A stretch of 64,000 bases of DNA from CAVVGZ01 sp963747965 (GCA_963747965.1 CAVVGZ010000010.1:116668-180667), one strand, 5' to 3'. Counted from the first letter of the stretch, positions 49,324 to 62,400 are shown. A program made the numbers and translations. The notes: a model not told the origin generated them from the sequence alone.

Positions 49324-50446
49324 TTAATCCAGCTGCTTTCTGAAACGCATGGCTGCTGCAGATACCATAAATACGGCAAAAATTGTCAGAGCGATGATTT
49401 CAGGGTACAAAATATTCACCCCGGTTCCTTTTAGAATGATGCCTCGCACAATGATCAGGAAATATCGCAGGGGGATTACGTAACTGACCGCTTGCAGAAA
49501 TTTCGGCATGGCTGCCAGAGGAAACATGAATCCGGAGAGAAAAATGGTTGGCAGGAGAGTGAACATGGTGAGTAACATGGCCTCCTGCTGGGTATTGGCA
49601 ACAGTGGAGATCAATAAACCAATTGAAAGGGTCGTGGCAAGGAATAGCCCGGCCAGCACAAGCAGCAGCATCAGGTTGCCATTAATGGGGACCTGGAATA
49701 ACAATACACCCGCCACCAGGATTTCTACCGTATCAAAAAATGCGATCAAGGCATAGGGTATCAGCTTCCCTGCTACCAGTTCCCAGGGACGGATTGGTGT
49801 GACGATCAACTGTTCTATGGTCCCCCTCTCACGCTCCCGCACAATCGATGTCGCAGTCAGGAAAGTGGTTAAAAACTGCAGGATCATACCAATCAGCGCC
49901 GGAATCATATAATACGCAGTTACCATGCCGGGGTTGTACCACACCTGGGTGCGGATGTCGATTGGAAGCTGGTTCTGCCCGAAACGGGCTGACCGCACGG
50001 CAGCTATCTTTGTGGACAGCGCCTGCCCAATCAGAACTGCCGCAGACAATTCGGTACCAGCAATATTCGGGTCGGAGCCATCAATAATGAAAGCAACCTG
50101 TGCAGTTCTCCCCGACGCTAAATTTTTGCTGTATTCCGGCGGGATGATAATGGCAGCGCGCGCCTTGTTGCTTTCTATCAGATAGTTCATCTCATCTTCA
50201 CTGGTTATGAAGTAATCCAGGGTGAAGTAATCCGATGACTTTAAACGCCTCAATCAGCGCGCGCGATTGGCTGGATTGGTCGCGGTCCAATACCGCCAGG
50301 GGTATGTTTCGTACATCATTGGTGATTGCATATCCAAGGATAAAAAGCATAAAAACCGGGTAAAGCAGGGTCAGCGCAAGGGTGCGGGGGTCCCTTACAA
50401 TCTGGATAAACTCTTTGCGGATAAGCGACTTGAGCCGCAGGTTCAT
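49324..50446 (-). CDS. ABC-2 type permease, one frameshift
   Basis: The first frame (50446 to about 50239) encodes MNLRLKSLIRKEFIQIVRDP, a helix and QSSQSRALIEAFK. The second (about 50238 to 49324) continues SSDYFTLDYFITSEDEMNYLIE and the ABC-2 membrane core (TTFLTATSIVRERERGTIEQL, PALIGMILQF). One extra base near 50239 separates them. Corrected length is about 373 residues, normal for YhhJ/YbhR permeases. The ATG overlaps the TetR stop. Confidence 0.88.
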
Positions 50447-51069
50447 AGACCTTCTCCCGCAATGATTTCGTTATCCTCAAGAATTCCGTAGAGGTAAAGG
50501 TCGATATATTGGTCCAGCGAATCATCCTCTGCTGTGAAATAACCGGATGATTTCATGAATATTTCGGTGACATAAAAGGAAAAAAACAACCCTCCGAAAG
50601 ACCTTGCCAGGGTAACTGGCGGTATACCGCGCAGCCTGCCGCGCTTATTTTCTAATATGCTTGGAAGTTTCAGCGCATTTGGCAGAATCATCTGGAACAA
50701 TTCAGGAATATGCTTGGACCTGAATTCAACAATCTCAATAAACATCAAGTTGAGATAATCAGGACGTTTGCGCAGCTCATCGACCATACCGTGTGCTACA
50801 GATTGGACGATTTGAGCGATTGTCTCCCCCTTGGCATCCAGAAACAGGGGGAATAGTTCGTGGTAGGGATGTTTGGTTCGGAGAACTTCCCTCCAGATAT
50901 CTTCCTTGGTCTGGAAATGGTTATAGATAGCCCCAACTGTCACCCCGGCCACTTTGCTGATCGCTCGCATAGCGGTTGCATTATAGCCATTCTCAATGAA
51001 TAACCGGTATGCTGCCTCGAGAATCCTGATGCGGGTTTCTATACTTTTTTCACGGGAGGAGCGTGGCAT
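50443..51069 (-). CDS. TetR/AcrR-family regulator of the exporter
   Basis: 208 aa from the ATG at 51069; an in-frame start 25 codons earlier would lie in the promoter. The N-terminal helix-turn-helix reads MRAISKVAGVTVGAIYNHFQTKEDIW. The C-terminal domain is a ligand-binding type. It is the first gene of the exporter operon, as CecR is for YbhGFSR in E. coli, and is likely a self-repressor relieved by the exported compound. Confidence 0.9.
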   Translation of the reverse strand: MPRSSREKSIETRIRILEAAYRLFIENGYNATAMRAISKVAGVTVGAIYNHFQTKEDIWREVLRTKHPYHELFPLFLDAKGETIAQIVQSVAHGMVDELRKRPDYLNLMFIEIVEFRSKHIPELFQMILPNALKLPSILENKRGRLRGIPPVTLARSFGGLFFSFYVTEIFMKSSGYFTAEDDSLDQYIDLYLYGILEDNEIIAGEGL

Positions 51070-51095
51070 AAATAATCCATTCTGTTTAGATAACG

Positions 51096-51137
51096 AATGT
51101 TCATTATTTATTATAAGGATATTGCACAAAAAATCAA
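51096..51137 (-). promoter_or_regulatory. Promoter and operator candidate of the TetR-exporter operon
   Basis: On the minus strand: TTGATT (51132-51137), 16 bases, TATAAT (51110-51115). AATG-TT-CATT (51096-51105), a short inverted repeat, covers the expected start point and could be the TetR operator. Confidence 0.5.
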
Positions 51138-51180
51138 TGGTCAAATGACAGGTTTTCCCCCAAGTCTCCGGTCTTTACTT

Positions 51181-51220
51181 AATTCAAAACGCTCACCAGG
51201 GCTGGTGAGCGTTTTGAATT
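51181..51220 (-). terminator. Terminator of the giant surface-protein gene
   Basis: A perfect 19-base stem (AATTCAAAACGCTCACCAG and its complement) with a GG loop starts 15 bases after the stop at 51235. Confidence 0.75.
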
Positions 51221-51234
51221 TACTTCAGCTGCGC

Positions 51235-53487
51235 TTAAAGTGACGTTACACTTTCCAGGGTTGCAGTTACAACCAGGCGCTTGTCATAGACTTGAGATCC
51301 AGAATTCCAATTTGTACAGGTAATCAGGGTGACCTGTGGAGAGCTGGTCGGGTCAGTTACAGAAGCATCGGTCGGCTCCACTTCCATGGTATCGGTATAG
51401 ACGTAGACATAAGTGTACTTTTCGGTAGAGAGGTAAATTTTGTCGCCTGACTTCAGTTTATCCAGGGAATTGAAGGGTCCAAGGATACCTCCGCTGAGGG
51501 TTACATGCCCGGCCAGCACAGTGTTACTGCCAAGCCCCGGCCAGGATGAATCTCCCAGCCAGGCTACCTGTTGTCTGAGTCCGGTCAACGGCCATGTCGT
51601 TCCATCAAAGGGAATGAAATCCACATCGGTATTGACTCCAATGGATGGGATTAAGATATGTATCACCGGGGTGGAGTCAGGTTCCCCGCTGACCGCCGGA
51701 TAGCCGGTTAATCCTTCAGCCTCGGCTGGGGGAACAGGCAGGCTATAAGCCGGCATGGGTTCCGGGGGCTCAGGGGTGCTGTGCGGCACGATGACCAGCT
51801 CACCGGAAGGAAGCATTGTGGTCGCTCCCTGCCACTCCGGTGCTGCCGGGGTTGCTTCCGCCGCCGTTCCCGGCTGACCGGGCTGTCCAGGCTGAGCGGG
51901 TTGACCAGCTGGTGTACTGGCACCAGGTTGATCCGCGATGTCGATGGAGGCTGTTTTATCAACCTGATTTGCCGGCCAGGTCACCATATATAATCCCAGC
52001 AAAATTGTCCAGGCCAGTAAACCCAGGCTCATCGGAATCGCCCCGGTTAACAGCCTCTGGCTTTTATTCGCCGGATAATTAGACTGCCTGCTGCCGCTGG
52101 CATTTGTCTGATACCAACGGTACAGGCCGTACCCAATTAATCCGATTCCTAAAATTGCCAGCAGCCAGTAGCTCAGCCAGGTGAAAAGATTGACCGGAGG
52201 TCCACCCTCCCCTGTATTTGGCAGGGTCTTGGCAGCCAGTATCCGGAAGTAAACCACATTGGAATTTTCAGAGGCGCTCACCCCGAAGCTGTTGTGGCTT
52301 AACACCGCAAAGTTCGGTATATCCACGGACACAGTGGCTGCGGCATTAATTTTTGCGGTGATTTTTAAGGTCACCGTTTCACCGACAGCCACCGCCCCGA
52401 CGCTGAAGGTTGCCGTCCTCCCGCTGAATGTAGCACTTCCCTTGGTAGTTGTCACCGAGGAAATATCCAGGTAAGAGGAAATCGTGTCGGTAACCACCAC
52501 GTTGCTGGCTGTTCCGCTTCCAGAATTGGTCACCACCATCGTGTAGGTCACCGTTTCACCGGTCTTTCCCTCACTGGGGCTGACAGACTTGGTGATTTTT
52601 GGATCGACCACGATCAGCACCCGGTCCCATTTCGCCTCATTGGTCTCGGATTTGGAGGCCGAACTGGTTTCATCCGCCAGGCTGCCATCCCCATCGGTAT
52701 CCGCCACCGCACTCCCCTTGTTGATCACCTGGTTGGTGGAGTCGCTTACCGTTACCTTGAAGGTGATCACCAACTCGTTGCTGGCCGCAGACTCAGTAGT
52801 CTTATCCTTGTCTGGACCCATGGTACCCAGCCAGACGATCTTCTTGGCTGCTGAATCGTAGCTGCAGCTGGTGGTTGTAGAGGTGCCGCGCACTTCACAG
52901 GTCAGGCTGTCATTCACATACGTGGTGCCGGATGCCAGTGTATCGCTGATCGTCGTTAGCAGCGGCGTATCGTTGCCGCTGTTGATCCATACCATGCGCC
53001 AGGTCAGTTCCGGCAGCTTGGTGGAGTCCACCGTCTTGCTTCCCGTCGGTGGCAGTTTTCCAGCAGACGTGCCAAAGTAGTGTGCCAGGTCCGTATCACT
53101 GTACGGTGTGGCGTTGTATGTCCCGGTGGCCGTGGCGGTGTTGGAGTGCTGCCCGGCAGCCCAGGTCAGCTTGCCGTAGCAGGTGAAGCTGGCACTGGCA
53201 GCCAGGGACGCCGGGATGCTGCAGGCTGTGCTCAGGTTGGATTGGTAGAAGCTGGTCATATCCGTGTCAGTTAGACTGATCCCGGTAAGAGTCACGTTTC
53301 CAGTATTGGTCACCGTGAAGCGGAAGCGCGGGTCTGTCCCGCTCGCCAGGTTCGGTCCAGTGGTCGTATTGGCATCCTGCCAGGTTGTGCCGCTGTCCAC
53401 ACTGACCTCTTTCAGAACCGTAATCGCTGGACTGCCTGTCGTTCCAAAGTAATGCGCCATGTCGGTATCGCTGTACTGGTGTGGCAT
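51235..53487 (-). CDS. C-terminal fragment: last DUF11 repeats, LPNTG, two membrane helices, sortase
   Basis: 750 aa open frame. It contains the last ITVLKEVSVD-type repeat, two divergent DUF11 domains (ELTWRMVWINSGND; TVTYTMVVTNSGSG), then LPNTGEGG and helix WLSYWLLAILGIGLIGYGLY. RQ/K-rich residues follow, then helix MSLGLLAWTILLGLYMVTW and a Pro/Gly linker. The sortase domain has IHILIPSIGV, VLAGHV with the catalytic histidine (codon 51505-51507), LITCTNWN with the catalytic cysteine (51316-51318), and KRLVV with the arginine. Sorting signal and sortase are in one uninterrupted frame, so the fusion does not depend on correcting indels. Confidence 0.9.
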   Translation of the reverse strand: MPHQYSDTDMAHYFGTTGSPAITVLKEVSVDSGTTWQDANTTTGPNLASGTDPRFRFTVTNTGNVTLTGISLTDTDMTSFYQSNLSTACSIPASLAASASFTCYGKLTWAAGQHSNTATATGTYNATPYSDTDLAHYFGTSAGKLPPTGSKTVDSTKLPELTWRMVWINSGNDTPLLTTISDTLASGTTYVNDSLTCEVRGTSTTTSCSYDSAAKKIVWLGTMGPDKDKTTESAASNELVITFKVTVSDSTNQVINKGSAVADTDGDGSLADETSSASKSETNEAKWDRVLIVVDPKITKSVSPSEGKTGETVTYTMVVTNSGSGTASNVVVTDTISSYLDISSVTTTKGSATFSGRTATFSVGAVAVGETVTLKITAKINAAATVSVDIPNFAVLSHNSFGVSASENSNVVYFRILAAKTLPNTGEGGPPVNLFTWLSYWLLAILGIGLIGYGLYRWYQTNASGSRQSNYPANKSQRLLTGAIPMSLGLLAWTILLGLYMVTWPANQVDKTASIDIADQPGASTPAGQPAQPGQPGQPGTAAEATPAAPEWQGATTMLPSGELVIVPHSTPEPPEPMPAYSLPVPPAEAEGLTGYPAVSGEPDSTPVIHILIPSIGVNTDVDFIPFDGTTWPLTGLRQQVAWLGDSSWPGLGSNTVLAGHVTLSGGILGPFNSLDKLKSGDKIYLSTEKYTYVYVYTDTMEVEPTDASVTDPTSSPQVTLITCTNWNSGSQVYDKRLVVTATLESVTSL

Positions 53488-56400
53488 TGTAGGTTCCCGT
53501 GACTGTGGCGGTGTTGGAATGCTGCCCGGCTGCCCAGGTCAGTTTCCCGTAGCAGGTGAAGCTGGCACTGGCATTAAGAGAAGCCGGAATGCTGCAGGTT
53601 GTCGTCAGGTCAGATTGGTAGAAGGTGGTCATATCCGTGTCAGCCAGGGTGATGCCGGTAAGGGTTACATCCCCGCTGTTCGTTACCGTGAAGCGGAAGC
53701 GCGGGTCTGTGCCGCTCGCCAGGTTGGGACCGGTTGTCGTATTGGCATCCTGCCAGGTTGTGCCGCCGTCCACGCTCACCTCTTTTAGCACCGTAATGGA
53801 TGGACCGGCACTGGTACCCAGGTAGTGTGCCGGGTCCGTATCACTGTACTGGGTGGAATTGAAAATGCCCGTGGCGGTAGCCGTGTTGGCGTGCTGCCCT
53901 GCTGCCCAGGCCAGTGTTCCATAGCAGGTGAAGCTGGCGCTGGCATTAAGAGAAGCAGGAATGCTGCAGGCTGTGCTCAGGTCAGATTGGTAGAAGGAGC
54001 TGATGTCTGTGTCTGCCAGGGTGATGCCGGTAAGGGTCACATTGCCGGTATTGGTCACTGTGAAGCGGAAGCGCGGGTCTGTGCCGCTGGCCAGGTTGGG
54101 TCCGGTCGGTGAGTTGGCATCCTGCCAGGTTGTGCCGCCATCCACGCTCACCTCTTTCAGTACAGAGATTGCTGGCGCAGATGCCTGTCCAATATTAACC
54201 ACCTCGGTATCACTGGAAGGCCCGGTCTGGTCGCTGTCTGCAATGGCTGTATTGCTGTAGGTTCCGGCAGTCACATCTGCCTCGCTAACCACATGGCTGG
54301 CCTGGCATGTCAGGCTCTGTCCGGCTGTCAGGGTGGCGGGTATGGGCGGGTTGCAGTTTCCAAGCGTCACACCTGTACCCGGATCGGTTATCGTTACACC
54401 GGTCAGTGTCGATGTGCCGGTATTGATGGCAGTAATGTTGTAAGTGATGGTTGCACCCAGCGCATATGGTCCGCTGCTGGTGACGCTCTTGATCACCACC
54501 AGCCCGGTGGTTTGGCCAATCTCGGGAACAGTTTCGCTGTCCGGTTCCGACACAATCGGCTCGCTGCCAGAGAATCCTTGAGCGGTTGCCGTGTTGGTCA
54601 CATTATCCGCATCCAGGTCAGCCTGCGTCACCGTATAGGTGGCCGTACAGGTTATGTACTGCCCGGGATCCAGTGCAGAAGTTGCAGGGCAGGTCTCATC
54701 GCTGGACTTATCATCGCTGACCGTAAAAGGCCCGGAGAGAGTTACATTGCCGGTATTGATCACCAGGTAGGAGTAATGCAGCACCTCGCCTATCGCCGAG
54801 AATTTATTTTCGACAGCGCTCTTGACAACCAGCAGCGATGGATTGGCAGCCACACCTTCATCGACTGTCTCGGCGTCAGGATCCGAAATAACCGGATTGC
54901 CGCCGTAGCTTCCCTGCCCGGCTGCCAGGTTGGTGACACTCCCGGCATCCAAATCAGCCTGGGTTATCGTGTAGGTAGCTGTACAGGTGATTGATCCGCC
55001 TGGATCAAGGGATGCTGTATCCGGGCAGGTCTCATCGCTGGCTTTATCGTCATCTACACTGAATGGCCCGTCAAGGGTCACATTGCCAGTATTGATCACC
55101 AGGTAGGAGTAATGCAGGATATCTCCAACTGTTGTAAAGCTATCCTCCTGGGCACTCTTTACGATCAGCAGGCCCGGGTTGGCGTTCACATCGGCATTGA
55201 CGGTTTCATTATCAGTGAGGGATTTTACCGGTGAATCATTGTAGTATCCCTCGGCAAACGCCGCATTGGTGACACTGCCAGCCGCCATATCATCCGCTGT
55301 GACGGTGTAACTGGCCGTACAGATGATCAATCCACCCGGATCCAGGCTGTCTGTTGTTGGACAGGATTCATCACTGGCAAGATCGTCATAAACCGTAAAC
55401 GGCCCATAAAGGGTCACCGTACCGGTGTTGATCACAAAATAGGTGTAGTGCAGGACATCACCTTCGGCGTTAAAGGAATTCTCATTGGAGCTCTTGACAA
55501 TCCGCAAGGACGGAATGGGTGCGCTGCCCACCGGCACAGTGGCATTGGCTTCACCGGAATTGACCGGTTCGCCGTCGTAGGTGGCCCCGGCTGAGGCAAT
55601 ATTTGTGACATTCCCTGCCGTTAGATCATCCGCTGTCACCGTGTAGGACGCCGTGCAGGTGGTGTACTCACCCGGGTCAAGACTGCCCGAATCCGGACAG
55701 CTCTCATCACTGGCTTTGTCGTCTGATAGGCTGTAAGGTCCGTCCAGCGTAACATTTCCTGTGTTGACGATGTAGTAGGTGTAATGCAGCACGTCGCCGG
55801 CAGCATTGTAGGAACTTTCCATGGCGCTCTTGATAATCGTCATGGATGGAGCCGGGCTGATGGCGGAGGAAACTGTTTCACTGTCCGGGCTGGAATTAAT
55901 AGGATTACCATTGGAGTACCCCTGCCCGGATGCCGTATTGGAGACCGAACCGCTGTCCATATCATCCCCGGTTATGGTGTAGCTGGAGGTACAGGTGAGG
56001 GTATCACCCGGGTCCAGGGTATCCGTATCCGGGCAGGATTCGTTATCGGTCTTGTCATCATTTACCGAGAAGGGTCCTTGCAGCGGGACATTGCCGGTAT
56101 TGATCAACAGGTAGGAGTAGTTGATCACATCCCCGGGCTCTGAATATAGATTGGAATCGGCGGATTTAACAATCATCAAGGCCGGAGCAGGGGAGATGCT
56201 GGCGTTTACGGTTTCGTTATCCGGACCGGAATAGACCGGACCGCCGTTGAAGGTACCCGATGCTGTAGCAACGTTGGTAACGCTGCCTGCCTGGAGGTCT
56301 GCCTCGGTGACTGTGTAGGTTGCCGTGCAGGTCAGGGTGTTACCGGGCAGCAGGGTGTCTACATTCGGGCAGTTTTCATCACTGGCCCTGTCATCATCGA

Positions 56401-59400
56401 TGCTGAATGGCCCATCCAGCGGCACATTGCCGTTATTGACAATGATATAGCTGTAATGCAGCACATCACCGGCTTCAGTCATATCCGCTTTCACTGGCGG
56501 ATTTGACCACCAGGATCGAAGGCCGTTGGGAACCTATCACGTCCACCGTCTCACTGTCAGGCTGCGTGGTCACCGGGTTGCCATTGAAGCTTCCCTGTCC
56601 TGTTGCCAGGTTGGTGACAGATCCCGCAGACACGTCTGCATCGGTGACTGTGTAGCTCGCTGAACACTGCAGGGAGTCGCCCGCTCCCAGGCTGGATATG
56701 CTCGGGCAGGATTCATCACTGGCCTTGTCATCATCCACGCTGAACGGTCCGTCCAGGGTCACATTCCCGGCATTGATGAGCAGGTAGGTATAGTGCAGCA
56801 CATCTCCTGCTACGGCGAAGGTCGATTCACTCGCAGTCTTTACAATCACCATGGCCGGGTAGTCACAGTTGCACTTGGTGACATTTTCACTGTCCTGGCC
56901 GGAGTCAACCGGCTGGTCGTTATAATACCCGCGGGCGGATGCCACGTTGGTCACGCTTCCGGCATCCACATCTCCCTCGGTGATCGTATAAGTTGCCGTG
57001 CAGGTGAGGGATTGACCGGGTTCCAGGCTGTCATCACCCGGGCAGGACTCATCCGAGGCTTTGTCATCATCCACGCTGAACGGCCCATCCAGGGTCACAT
57101 TGCCGTTGTTGATCAACAGGTAGCTGTAATGAATCACATCACCGGCTTGGCGGTAGGTATTTTCCTCCGCTCTCTTCACAATGATCAGTGATGGGCTGGC
57201 AGCATCCCTGGCAGGCACGCTTGCGTCATCCGGGCCGGAGTTGACCGGGCTGCCCTCATGGAAGCCCTGGGCGGTTGCTGTATTATAAACACTGCCAGAA
57301 TCCAGGTCGCCCTGGTTGACCGTGTAGGAACCGCTGCAGGTTATGGAACCGCCTGGATCCAGGGTGTCTGTGTCCGGACAGGTCACGGTACCGATCTTGT
57401 CATCCGCCACGCTGAATGGACCGCTGAGGGTGACGTTGCCGGTATTGATCACCAGGTAGGAGTAATCCAGCACATCATCCACCTCATCATAGTACCCTTG
57501 CAAAGCGCTCTTGATTACCATGATGGATGGATTGGGGATCACGTCACGGGTCACCGTTTCATCATCCGGACCGGAATTAATCGGAATTCCCTGGTAGTAT
57601 CCCTGGGCTGAAGCGGTATTCGTCACACTGCCGGCATCCAGGTCGCCCTGGGTAATCGTGTATGTAGCCGTACAGGTGATGCTTCCGCCAGGCGTTAAGC
57701 TGTCGGTTGCCGGGCAGCTCTCATCTGTTGCCCTGTCATCTTCCACCGTAAACGGACCGGTCAGGCTTACGTTGCCGGTGTTGATCACCAGGTAGCTGTA
57801 ATGCAGCACGTCATCCACTTCATCGAAGGAGCTTTCCTCGACATTCTTGACAATCAGCAGGGCCGGGTTGGCCTGGGCATCCGTATTGACGGTTTCCGTA
57901 TCGGTCGGTGAAATGACCGCCTCTCCGCCGTACAAGCCCTGGGCAAAAGCCACGTTGGTAACCAGTCCGGCATCCAGGTCTCCCTGGGTGACCGTATAGC
58001 TTGCAATGCAGGTTACAAAGGCGCCCGGAGCCAGCGTATCGGTTGGCGGGCAGGATTCATCGATAGCCTTGTCATCCTCCACGCTGAACGGCCCGGTCAG
58101 GGTCACGTTTCCGTCATTGATGACGTAGTACTGGTAGTGCAGGATATCGCCCACCTGGCTGAAGGAACTCTCATTGACGTTCTTCACAATCAGCAGCGAT
58201 GGGCTCACCGTTCCGCCGGTGTTCACCGTCTCCGTATCAGGCTGGGTCGTGATCGGGGTTATCACCGAAGAATCCGTCCGCAAATGCAGTATTAACAACA
58301 CTGCCTGCATCCAGGTCTGCCTGGGTGATGGTGTAGGTCGCTGTACAGATGATGAAGCTTCCCGGCGTCAGTGTATCTGTATCCGGGCAGGATTCATCCT
58401 CTGCCTTATCATCCGTAACCGTAAACGGTCCGTTGAGGGTTACATTGCCGTCATTGATCACAAAATAGTTGTAATGCAGCACATCGCCAACCTGGTTGTA
58501 AGAAGTTTCCGCAGCTTTCTTCACAATGATCAGCGAAGGAGCAGCCGTTCCGGTTATCTCTTCCGTATCCTGGTTGGAGGGAACATCAGCCCCAACCGGA
58601 TCCTTGGCATTGGCCGTGGCAGTATTGGTCACGCTGCCGGCATCCAGGTCCTGCCTGGGTGATGGTATAGATTGCCGAGCAGGTGATGCTCTCACCTGGC
58701 AGCAGGCTGGCCGGTTCGGCCGGGCAGGTTACACTGGCCTTGTCATCGATGACTGTAAACGGCGCATACAGGGTTGTCTGCCCGCTGTTGGTCAGCAGGT
58801 AGCTGTACAGGATGATATCTCCTGCTTTAATGTATTCATTTGGATCTGCACTCTTGGTCAGGGTGAGCCCGGGGATCAGGGGGATGGTTATCGGAGTTGT
58901 CTCATCATCCTGAGTCGGACCGGGTACCTGGTCAGTCACTACACTGGCTGTATTCACAAGATTACTGCCCGATGCAATATCACCGGATGTGACCGTGTAG
59001 CTGATCGTGTACGTCCAGGTCTCCCCAACTTCCAGGATACCGTCTGCTGTCACGACTCAATCGGTCCTGTCAGCGTTCCGGCACTCCCGTCCGGCAGCGT
59101 ATCGCTTACCACACGTTGTTCTGGCTCACGTTTCCGGTGTTGCTAACCACAATCGTATAGTCTATCACCTGATCCGCTGCTGTAACCGGGTTTGGTCCGC
59201 CGTTTGTGTCTTCACAACCGTCAGCGCAGGGGTCTGTGATAACTGTAACCGTCTCGGTGGCTGTGTCAGGATCCGTCTCATTGCTGTCCGCTGTGACCAC
59301 GTTCACCAGGTCCACGCCAGCATCGATCTGCGCCTGCGTCACCGTCACCTTGTACTCGTATGTCCATGTCTCACCCACGTCCAGGATGCTGTTGCCGTTG

Positions 59401-62400
59401 TCGCCGCTCACATAGTACGGACGCACATCGAAGTCATCTCCCGGTACCCCGCTGGTGAAGTTGTCATCATCCACCGTCACCCCGTTCAGGGCCACATTGC
59501 CGGTGTTCTCCAGCGTGTAGGTGTACACGATCTCGTCTCCCGCCGCATCCACACTGTCCACGTCGGCTGTCTTGGTGATGTTCATGCCCGGGGTGGGCGT
59601 TATGGTAACCGTCTCGGTGGCTGTGTCAGGATCGGTCTCATCACTGTCCGCTGTGACCACGTTCACCAGGTCCTCGCCGGCATTGATCTGTGCCTGCGTG
59701 ACGGTATGGGTGTAGGTGTAGGTCCACGTCTCGCCCACGTCCAGGATGCTGTTGCCGTTGTCGCCGCTTACATAATACGGGCGTACATCAAAGTCATCTC
59801 CCGGAACCCCGCTGGTGAAGTTGTCATCATCCACCGTCACCCCGTTCAGGGCCACATTGCCGGTGTTCTCCAGTGTGTAGGTGTACACGATCTCGTCTCC
59901 CGCCGCATCCACACTGTCCACGTCGGCTGTCTTGGTGATGTTCATGCCCGGGGTGGGCGTCACGGTAACTGTCTCGGTAGCCGTGTCAGGATCCGTCTCA
60001 TCACTGTCCGCTGTGACCACGTTCACCAGGTCCAAGCCCGCATCGATCTGCGCCTGCGTCACTGTCACCGTGTACGTGTAGGTCCATGTCTCGCCCACGT
60101 CCAGGATGCTGTTGCCGTTGTCGCCGCTCACATAGTACGGCCGCACGTCAAAGTCATCTCCCGGAATTCCGCTGGTGAAGTTGTCATCATCCACCGTCAC
60201 CCCGTTCAGGGCTACATTGCCGGTGTTCTCCAGCGTGTAGGTATATACTATCTGGTCACCCGCTGCATCCACGCTGTCTACATCGGCTGTCTTGGTGATG
60301 TTCATGCTAGGCAACGGTAATACCAATACGATTAAACTATCATCATCCGTGTTATTGCGCTCGTTGCTCTCGTCAACATTTTGGCCTGGATCCACGACCG
60401 CCACGTTTACCAGGGTTAAGGCAATTGTCGGACTCACATCCACAGTCACACTGAAGTCCGCTCCAGCTGCCAGGGTCACTGTTCCGCCGTCCGCCCCACA
60501 GCTTAGTACATTCCCCACCAGGCTGCAGGTAAGGTTTGTCACCGCAGGCGAAGGTCCGGTCAAGTTTGTATAATTCGGTCCGCTTGGCAGAGTGTCAGTC
60601 ACTAATACTTCCCCATCTGCAAAGCTGGCAGTGCTCCCGCTGTTACTGACAGTTATCGTCCAGGTGAAGCTGTTGCCCAGGTAAAACGGACCCGTTCCCG
60701 CATCATTGCTTTTGTTTACAGTCAGGTCTGGCTTCACCAGCACTGTCACACTGTCCGTGTCACTGTTGTTCTCTTCATCACTCTCGGTGACTTTTTCATC
60801 AGGATCTACTACCGCCGTGTTTTCCAGCGTACCCGCTTCCGTCGGGGTGACATCTATCGTCAACGTGAAGCCTTGGCCAGCTGCCAGGTTTACTCCGCCC
60901 GCCATCGCATTACAGAACACGACATTGCTGCCGTCGATCCCGCAGTCCAGGTTCGGTATCGCCGGCGTTCCATACACGTTGGCATACGTTGCTCCAGCCG
61001 GCAGGCTGTCACTGAAGACTACCTGTCCTTCCGCAAAGCTGGCTGTGCCGCCGCTGTTGCTCACCACCATCGTCCAGGTGAACGTGTCTCCCACATAAAG
61101 CGGCGTTCCGGCATCGTTTGTCTTGACCACACTCAGGTCTGGCTTCACCAGCACTGTCACACTGTCCGTGTCACTGTTGTTCTCTTCGTCACTCTCGGTG
61201 ACATTCTGACCAGGATCCACAACCGCCGTGTTTTCCAGCGTACCCGCTTGCGTCGGGGTTACATCTATCGTCAATCGTGAAGCCTTGGCCATCTGCCAGG
61301 TTTACTCCGCCCGCCATCGCATTACAGAACACGACGTTACTTGCATCGATCCCGCAGTCCAGGTTCGGTATCGCCGGCGTTCCGTATACGTTGGCATACG
61401 TTGCTCCAGCCGGCAGGCTGTCACTGAAGACTACCTCTCCTTCCGCAAAGCTGGCTGTACCGCCGCTGTTGCTCACCACCATCGTCCAGGTGAACGTGTC
61501 GCCCACATACAGTGGCGTTCCGGCATCGTTTGTCTTGGTGATCGTCAGGTCTGGCAGGATTTCCGCCGTTACCGTCTCGTCATCCTCGTTGGATGTCACC
61601 GGCTGCTGCTGACTGTCGTTGGCTGTTGCCGTGGCTGTGTTCACCACACTGCCTGCATCCAGGTCCGCCTGGTCGATTGTGTTGCTCCCGGTACATGTTA
61701 CGCTCTCCCCTACCGCCAGGCTGGCCGGCGTTGCAGGGCACGTCACCGTCCCCACCAGTGGATCTGTTACAGCGTATGGCGCATACAGCGTCACGTTCCC
61801 GCTGTTCGTCAGCAGGAAGCTGTACGTGATCACATCACCCACTTCATCATACGTCATCGGGTCGGCACTCTTCACCAGTGTCAGAGCGGCATTCTGTACC
61901 GCCGTCACCGTCTCGTCATCCTCGTTGGATGTCACCGGCTGCTGCTGTCCATCATTTGCCGTCGCTGTCGCCGTGTTCACCACACTGCCCGCATCCAGGT
62001 CCGCCTGGTCGATGGTGTTGCTCCCGGTACACGTCACGCTCTCCCCTACCGCCAGGCTGGCCGGCGTTGCAGGGCACGTCACCGTCCCCACCAGGGGATC
62101 TGTCACAGCGTATGGCGCATACAGCGTCACATTCCCGCTGTTCGTCAGCAGGAAGCTGTACGTGATCACATCACCCACTTCATCATACGTCATCGGGTCG
62201 GCGCTCTTCACCAATGTCAGCGACGGCATTCTGTACTGCCGTAACCGTCTCGTCATCCTCGTTGGACGTCACCGGCTGCTGCTGTCCATCGTTGGCCGTC
62301 CCCGTCGCCGTGTTCTTCACCGATCCGCTGGTTACATCTCCCGCTAGTGATCGTGTAGCTGGCTGTACAGGTCACACTCTCCCCGTACTCGCCAGGCTCA

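Noticed and set aside
59007..60320. A 437-codon open frame on the plus strand, and several others of 80-340 codons between 51.4 and 63.7 kb
   Set aside because: They are antisense to the repeat gene, have no ribosome sites, and their periodic composition simply mirrors the repeats on the other strand.
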